Positions 61,555 to 64,000 of a stretch of 64,000 bases of DNA are shown piece after piece. Below the pieces are notes generated by a model. It was not told where the DNA came from. It worked only from the letters and a program-made list of their open reading frames with translations, and made no database searches. The DNA lies in assembly GCA_015060405.1 (NCBI GenBank), contig SUYN01000009.1, positions 18,965 to 82,964 of the forward strand, written 5' to 3'. The position numbers and the translations under genes were made by a program. Origin of the DNA: Bacteroidales bacterium (GTDB lineage Bacteria > Bacteroidota > Bacteroidia > Bacteroidales > UBA932). The stretch's first letter is position 1; each line of letters opens with the position of its first letter.

Positions 61555-62469
61555 ATGAATTTCACTCTTAATGTTCTGGGCACGGCTTCGGCCCTGCCCA
61601 CTACAGAAAGACATCCAAGCGCCCAGGTACTTGACGTACGTGGGCGCTTATTTATGATTGACTGCGGAGAAGGTGCCCAGATGCAGATGAGGAAGATGGG
61701 AATATCCTTCCTCAAGATCGAGCATATATGTATTTCACATATCCACGGCGATCATATCTTCGGCCTTTTCGGTCTTCTTTCCACCATGGCCATGCTTGGC
61801 CGCACCGCACCTTTATATATATACGCGCCAAGGAATTTTGCACCCGTGCTTGATTTCTTCAGGAAGCATTTCGGTGAGGGAATCCTCTATGAGATCTACT
61901 ATGTGGTCCTGGACATGACCGAGCCTGTCAAGGTGTACGAAAACAGGACTGCCGAGCTTCTTGCCTTTCCGTTGAACCACAGGATCGAGACCTTCGGATT
62001 CATCATCAGAGAGAAGATGCCTCCGCATAATGTCAGAAAAGAAGCCATTGCCAGATATGGACTCACACTGGCGGAGATAGGTACGCTCAAGAGGGGAGAG
62101 GACGTCATCAGGGAGGATGGGGTCATATCCAATGAGGAGGCAGCGTATATACCTTATGTCCCTCGCAGTTATGCCTATTGCAGCGACACTGCGCCTTTTC
62201 CTGAACTTGCGCAGTGGCTGAAAGGAGTGACGCTGCTGTATCACGAATCGACCTTCCCTGATGCGATGACGGAGATGGCGGCAAAGACCTTTCATTCCAC
62301 CACCTTGCAGGCGGCCCGCACCGCCCTTGAAGCAGGCGTTCAGCGGCTCGTCGTCGGCCACTATTCCTCGCGTTTCCCTTCCGTTGACTTCTTCCTCGAC
62401 GAATTACGCTCCATTTTCCCCGCAACTGACCTGGCCCACGACCTGGACATCATTGAAATAGAACGATAA
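61555..62469 (+). CDS. rnz: Ribonuclease Z
   Basis: A 304-residue metallo-beta-lactamase-fold endonuclease that trims the 3' ends of tRNA precursors. Zinc motif HIHGDH is at 62-67 (His62, His64, Asp66, His67), with the further ligands in LNHRIETFGF, YCSDTAPFPE and VVGHYSSRF. The exosite arm lies about residues 150-180. It starts 6 bp after rpsA and may be read from the same transcript. The single tRNA of this window lacks an encoded CCA, consistent with a need for this enzyme. Confidence 0.95.
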   Translation: MNFTLNVLGTASALPTTERHPSAQVLDVRGRLFMIDCGEGAQMQMRKMGISFLKIEHICISHIHGDHIFGLFGLLSTMAMLGRTAPLYIYAPRNFAPVLDFFRKHFGEGILYEIYYVVLDMTEPVKVYENRTAELLAFPLNHRIETFGFIIREKMPPHNVRKEAIARYGLTLAEIGTLKRGEDVIREDGVISNEEAAYIPYVPRSYAYCSDTAPFPELAQWLKGVTLLYHESTFPDAMTEMAAKTFHSTTLQAARTALEAGVQRLVVGHYSSRFPSVDFFLDELRSIFPATDLAHDLDIIEIER

Positions 62470-62483
62470 ATTTCGTACATTTG
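62453..62483 (+). promoter_or_regulatory. Promoter of the glucosaminidase gene
   Basis: TTG (62453-62455), 20 bp, TACATTTG (62476-62483). It overlaps the end of rnz, and the ATG at 62489 follows after 5 bp, so the transcript is leaderless or nearly so. Confidence 0.7.
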
Positions 62484-62488
62484 CCTGT

Positions 62489-63625
62489 ATGAAACATATT
62501 TCGACACTCATCATCACGTTTGTATGCCTTTTCGCGGCATTTTCGCCTGTGCAGGCCTCTCCGGCTGAAGACACACCTCAGCAGCGATATATTGACAAAT
62601 ATGCCGACCTTGCGGTGGCGGAAATGCGCCGCACCGGAGTACCGGCAAGCATCACCCTTGCGCAGGGACTTCTTGAGTCCCGCTATGGCCAGTCGGACCT
62701 TGCAGTCAAGGGCAACAACCACTTTGGCATAAAGTGCCACAGCGATTGGAACGGCGCCAAGATGAGGGTGAATGATGATAAAAGCAGAGAGTGTTTCAGA
62801 AAGTATCGTACAGTGGAGCAGTCCTATCGTGACCATTCTGACTTCCTCCGCTACCGAGACCGCTACAAGTTCCTTTTCGACCTCAATCCTACCGACTACA
62901 AAGGCTGGGCATATGGCCTCAAGAAGGCTGGATATGCGACTGATCCGGCATATCCGAAAAAGCTCATCAACCTCATAGAGGAATATGAACTATACAAATA
63001 CGACAGCGGCCGCAGGGTGAAGAAGAATAAGGCAAAGAACGAGAAAAAACAAAAACAGGAGCTGGAGACAACTCCGGCTGGTGCTGATGTAGCAGTGGCT
63101 GCCACTACGAGCGATAAGACCAAGAAGGAAAAGGTCAGGAAACAGAAGGTGAAGAAGGTGAAGAAGGAGAAGGTAAAAAAAGATAAGAAGGCTCCGCAGA
63201 CCGTCAAGTCACCATCGCAGCTGGAACAGCCAAGGCCTATGAAGGAAGAGAAGCCTGAAGATGTCTTCCGTTTCTCCCTCTCTCGACAGAAGTATTCCCT
63301 CAACGGAGTACCTTTCGTGTATTCTTCGGCAGGAGACAGCTATGCTTCCCTTGCTGCCGCCAACAATCTCTTCCTGAGAGAGATCCTGCGTTTCAACGAC
63401 CTTGATTCTGCAGAAGACCTCCGTCCGGGCACTATCGTCTACCTGCAGCCGAAAAAGAAACAGGCTGTAAAAGGTCTTGACAAACATATCGTCGAATCAT
63501 CCGACGAAACCCTCCGAGACATAGCCCAGCGCTATGCCATCACTCTCAAATCTCTCTGCAAGCTCAACGACATGGCCCCGGACAACACCCTCCGCGAGGG
63601 CAATGTGATTGTGTTGAGGAAGTAA
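62489..63625 (+). CDS. Glucosaminidase-domain protein with C-terminal LysM
   Basis: A 378-residue secreted peptidoglycan hydrolase. The signal peptide ends near SPVQA-SPA. The GH73-type domain (about 30-170) has RTGVPASITLAQGLLESRYG with the likely catalytic Glu, AVKGNNHFGIKCHSDWNGAK and YGLKKAGYATDPAYPKKLI. A strongly Lys-rich linker (about 175-260) may interact with acidic polymers. Two LysM-like modules follow (about 275-325 and 332-378, LRDIAQRYAITLKSLCKLND). It probably cleaves glycan strands during growth or daughter-cell separation. Confidence 0.92.
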   Translation: MKHISTLIITFVCLFAAFSPVQASPAEDTPQQRYIDKYADLAVAEMRRTGVPASITLAQGLLESRYGQSDLAVKGNNHFGIKCHSDWNGAKMRVNDDKSRECFRKYRTVEQSYRDHSDFLRYRDRYKFLFDLNPTDYKGWAYGLKKAGYATDPAYPKKLINLIEEYELYKYDSGRRVKKNKAKNEKKQKQELETTPAGADVAVAATTSDKTKKEKVRKQKVKKVKKEKVKKDKKAPQTVKSPSQLEQPRPMKEEKPEDVFRFSLSRQKYSLNGVPFVYSSAGDSYASLAAANNLFLREILRFNDLDSAEDLRPGTIVYLQPKKKQAVKGLDKHIVESSDETLRDIAQRYAITLKSLCKLNDMAPDNTLREGNVIVLRK

Positions 63626-63805
63626 CTTGTTAAGCAAAATCCCTACAAGATATTGAACCGAGGAGTCTCATTTTGTTAAAAATAAAGCAAAACTTTAAAA
63701 AAAGAGAAAAAAGATCATTAAGAAAAAGAAAAATCTGCATGAGGGTATGTGAAAGCTCTTGATTTTTTCACAAATTTGCAGACATAGAAGGGACAATAAG
63801 TCGAG

Positions 63806-63864
63806 CATAAATTTTTGATCGGCCCACGGTGGGACGGTTACAAACCTAAAAACAAAAATTTATG
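63806..63864 (+). promoter_or_regulatory. Perfect inverted repeat covering the start of the Rpn-family gene
   Basis: CATAAATTTTTG (63806-63817) and CAAAAATTTATG (63853-63864) are perfect complements, with the start codon as the last three bases. The 35-nt loop holds a small CCCA/TGGG hairpin. In RNA the fold would hide the start codon. The remaining gap from 63626 is AT-rich with poly-A stretches and no gene; CAAATTTG at 63771-63778 is a near -7 box. Confidence 0.6.
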
Positions 63865-64000
63865 CAACAAGAATTCAAGTATGCGGACCTGCTTGATGAC
63901 GATGTCTTCAAACTGGTCTTTGGACAGGAGTCCAGTAAGGATGTGATGATTGAGTTCCTGAATCAGGTTATTGAGGACAGGAATATTGTTGGCCTGACGT
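63862..64000 (+). CDS. Rpn/PD-(D/E)XK nuclease-family putative transposase (partial)
   Basis: The first 46 codons of a gene cut by the window end. It reads MQQEFKYADLLDDDVFKLVF, then GQESSKDVMIEFLNQVIEDR and NIVGLT. The FKLVFG...N/S-K-D-v-mIeFLNqvi pattern is that of the N-terminus of Rpn/PDDEXK_2 family proteins, annotated as recombination-promoting nucleases or putative transposases and common in several copies in Bacteroidetes genomes. Its start lies in an inverted repeat. The catalytic residues fall beyond the window. Confidence 0.75.
   Translation, partial: MQQEFKYADLLDDDVFKLVFGQESSKDVMIEFLNQVIEDRNIVGLT

Overview
The window reads as a chromosomal segment of a gut-type member of the order Bacteroidales. 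The evidence is paired FimA/Mfa1-like and FimB/Mfa2-like fimbrial lipoproteins, PCMD, DUF3078 and BACON-like domains, a GH29 fucosidase, the archaeal-like short prolyl-tRNA synthetase, and about a dozen promoters of the Bacteroidetes type (a TTTG or TTG box, 18-20 bp, then TAnnTTTG). Family cannot be settled by reading alone; a Rikenellaceae-like or uncultured lineage is possible. One detail unusual for the order is an LpxC that ends at 301 residues without the fused FabZ domain. No rRNA, CRISPR array or intact insertion sequence was found; there is one tRNA (Leu, anticodon CAG).

Layout. 1-1.8 kb: fimbrial subunit and anchor genes. 1.8-3.2 kb: tRNA-Leu and a D-2-hydroxyacid dehydrogenase. 3.2-7.9 kb (minus): rimP-nusA-infB translation/transcription operon. 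7.9-11.4 kb (plus): lpxD-lpxC-lpxA-wbqC-like, the first lipid A steps. 11.4-14.4 kb (minus): FadL-type outer-membrane protein and an aromatic/His-rich lipoprotein. 14.5-18.7 kb (plus): proS, a DUF3078 protein and tilS, whose reading frame carries an in-frame repeat insertion. 18.7-21.2 kb (minus): cutC and sppA. 21.4-24.6 kb (plus): a probable heavy-metal uptake locus (Cys/His-rich exported protein, TonB-dependent receptor, HMA metal-binding protein). 24.6-27.3 kb: NfnA/NfnB-like flavin/Fe-S oxidoreductase pair and a small lipoprotein. 27.3-37.6 kb (minus): ABC permease, rbfA, tyrS, GH29 fucosidase, an M49-like peptidase, tpiA, a lipoprotein and an M6 metalloprotease. 37.7-42 kb: PCMD protein, a histone H1-like protein, pth, rplY and a clostripain-family lipoprotein.

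42.1-43.6 kb has no convincing gene. It is packed with 51-bp tandem hairpin repeats, several perfect inverted repeats and a 12-bp tandem repeat, and is the strongest unexplained non-coding structure here. 43.7-50.5 kb (plus) returns to ordinary genes: DPP III-type peptidase, xerD, FKBP isomerase, pnuC, a BadF-type kinase, recR and corA, the last with a leader that can fold two mutually exclusive hairpins.

50.5-59.6 kb is the most interesting coding region. It is a seven-gene, tightly spaced operon with its own promoter: an SPFH protein with four zinc ribbons, a four-helix membrane protein, a large coiled-coil membrane protein with an acidic tail, two paralogous helical proteins, a bactofilin-like beta-repeat protein, and a protein combining a zinc ribbon, a long Pro-Ala linker, a membrane helix, a BACON-like domain and MORN repeats. 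I propose it is an uncharacterised envelope-associated scaffold or membrane-stress complex, loosely comparable with the Bacillus PspA-YdjGHI module. It is followed by rpsA, rnz, a LysM glucosaminidase and, cut by the window edge, an Rpn/PD-(D/E)XK family gene whose start codon lies inside a perfect 12-bp inverted repeat.
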